A stretch of DNA of 64,000 bases from Arsukibacterium sp. UBA5043 (GTDB lineage: Bacteria; Pseudomonadota; Gammaproteobacteria; Enterobacterales; Alteromonadaceae), in NCBI GenBank assembly GCA_002415085.1, contig DIBV01000002.1, positions 1 through 64,000 of the forward strand, in the 5' to 3' direction. Made by a program: the position numbers and the translations under genes. The stretch's first letter is position 1; each line of letters opens with the position of its first letter. Shown here piece after piece: positions 63,097 through 64,000 of the stretch. The notes beneath the pieces are model-generated. The model saw nothing but the letters and a program-made list of their open reading frames with translations. It searched no databases and was not told where the DNA came from.

Positions 63097-64000
63097 ATGG
63101 CAAATTCTATGGCGACTACTTCGGCTACCCTGATTAACTGGCCACAGTTATCGGCCAAAGAACAGCTATTGGCATTGGCCCGGCCGGATCTCGCTGACTC
63201 GGCTGGTTTAACTGAGCAGGTGCGTGCCATTATTAACACCGTAAGACAGCAAGGTGATAATGCACTTCGGGCCTATAGCCAGCAGTTTGATGGTCTAGAT
63301 AATAATGCGTTGCAATTAAGTGAGCGTAAAAAACAAGCTGTGCTGGCGACCTTATTACCTGCACGCAAAGCTGCCATCGAATTGGCCTATGATAATATTC
63401 GTAAATTTCACGCTGCGCAGTTACCACGGGATATTAGCGTAGAAACCAGCGCCGGTGTGCAGTGTCAGTTAAAAAGCCGGGCCATCGGTGCGGTAGGGCT
63501 GTATATCCCGGGCGGCAGTGCCCCGCTGCCCTCTACCGTCTTAATGCTAGGGGTGCCCGCGCAACTGGCGGGATGTCCACGGTCAGTGCTGGTAACGCCA
63601 CCAGGCAAACCCGCAGCTGATGATATTGCCCCGGAAATTTTGTACGCGGCTGAGCTGTGCGGTATCACTGAAATTTATACTATTGGTGGCGCACAGGCTA
63701 TAGCTGCCCTGGCCTATGGTACTGAAAGCATAGCCAAGGTAGATAAAATTTTTGGCCCGGGCAATCGCTATGTTACCGAGGCAAAACAACAGGTAAGCCA
63801 GGATGTCAGAGGTGCGATGATTGATATGCCAGCCGGCCCCTCAGAGGTGTTGGTGCTGGCAGACAAAAGTGCTAATCCTGCTTTCGTGGCGGCCGACCTA
63901 CTCTCTCAGGCTGAACATGGCCCGGACTCGCAAGTGATTTTAGTCAGCGATAGCATGGTACTTATTGAGACCGTACAGGCCGAAGTAGCACTGCAACTGG
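63097..64000 (+). CDS. hisD: Histidinol dehydrogenase (partial, runs off the right edge)
   Basis: The frame opens 2 bp after hisG and stays open to the window end (301 codons seen). It contains AIGAVGLYIPGGSAPLPSTVLMLGVPAQLAGC, IYTIGGAQAIAALAYGTESI, DKIFGPGNRYVTEAK and DMPAGPSEVLVLAD, the NAD- and zinc-site signatures of HisD, which performs the last two oxidations of histidine synthesis. The C-terminal part and the rest of the operon are outside the window. Confidence 0.97.
   Translation, partial: MANSMATTSATLINWPQLSAKEQLLALARPDLADSAGLTEQVRAIINTVRQQGDNALRAYSQQFDGLDNNALQLSERKKQAVLATLLPARKAAIELAYDNIRKFHAAQLPRDISVETSAGVQCQLKSRAIGAVGLYIPGGSAPLPSTVLMLGVPAQLAGCPRSVLVTPPGKPAADDIAPEILYAAELCGITEIYTIGGAQAIAALAYGTESIAKVDKIFGPGNRYVTEAKQQVSQDVRGAMIDMPAGPSEVLVLADKSANPAFVAADLLSQAEHGPDSQVILVSDSMVLIETVQAEVALQL

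Overview
The window looks like a chromosomal segment of a gammaproteobacterium of the Alteromonadales/Chromatiaceae type, for example Rheinheimera, Alishewanella or Arsukibacterium. The genus is inferred from gene order and protein character, not from a search. Gammaproteobacterial landmarks include pepP-ubiH-ubiI next to ygfB, 6S RNA, ygfA, rpiA and serA; smc-zipA-ligA; minCDE next to ycgL/mltB/ycgM/ycgN; rnd-fadD; and a his operon with a His-rich leader peptide.

The window has two parts. Positions 1 to about 16,400 are accessory, repeat-rich DNA. They hold an ECF sigma factor operon with a secreted NTF2/beta-lactamase-type hydrolase, a DUF1801 protein, two tandem paralogous small membrane proteins separated by a relic of gcvP, a second serine hydrolase with an AraC-type membrane regulator, and a candidate membrane-active effector/immunity pair. 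A hairpin-rich repeat region with a decayed vapC follows. Next is a possible defence cluster: a PIN-like nuclease with two zinc ribbons, an orphan 164-residue protein and an AAA/ORC-like ATPase with a C-terminal cold-shock domain. A REP-associated transposase (RAYT) flanked by its repeats, a small membrane protein and a Tae4/Tai4-type type VI secretion effector-immunity pair complete this part. Several families of short repeats containing TGACCCC- or GGGGTC-like cores occupy almost every gap between these genes.

Positions 16,499 to 64,000 are conserved housekeeping DNA. In order they contain: glycine cleavage (gcvTHP); ubiquinone hydroxylation (ubiH, ubiI) with pepP and ygfB; 6S RNA, ygfA, rpiA and serA; a DUF481 outer-membrane protein and gltX; two tRNA-Val(TAC) genes followed by tRNA-tail repeats; a CBS-pair protein, a DJ-1/PfpI protein and a TPR response regulator with a degenerate receiver; DUF2919, DUF3392, ligA, zipA and smc; an MscS-like protein, ycgN, ycgM, a lytic transglycosylase and ycgL; minCDE; a TetR regulator with an AcuI-like reductase; a DUF4397 lipoprotein; rnd and fadD; a secreted methyltransferase-fold protein; an alkaline phosphatase; a chalcone-isomerase-like/DUF2878/SDR cluster; tsaB and a YoaA-type helicase; and the start of the his operon, with hisD running off the right edge.

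The most interesting items are the PIN-zinc-ribbon/ATPase-cold-shock cluster, the T6SS cargo without secretion genes in view, the tRNA-Val tail repeat array with an exact 86-bp period, the gcvP relic, and the absence of zapA between ygfB and ssrS.
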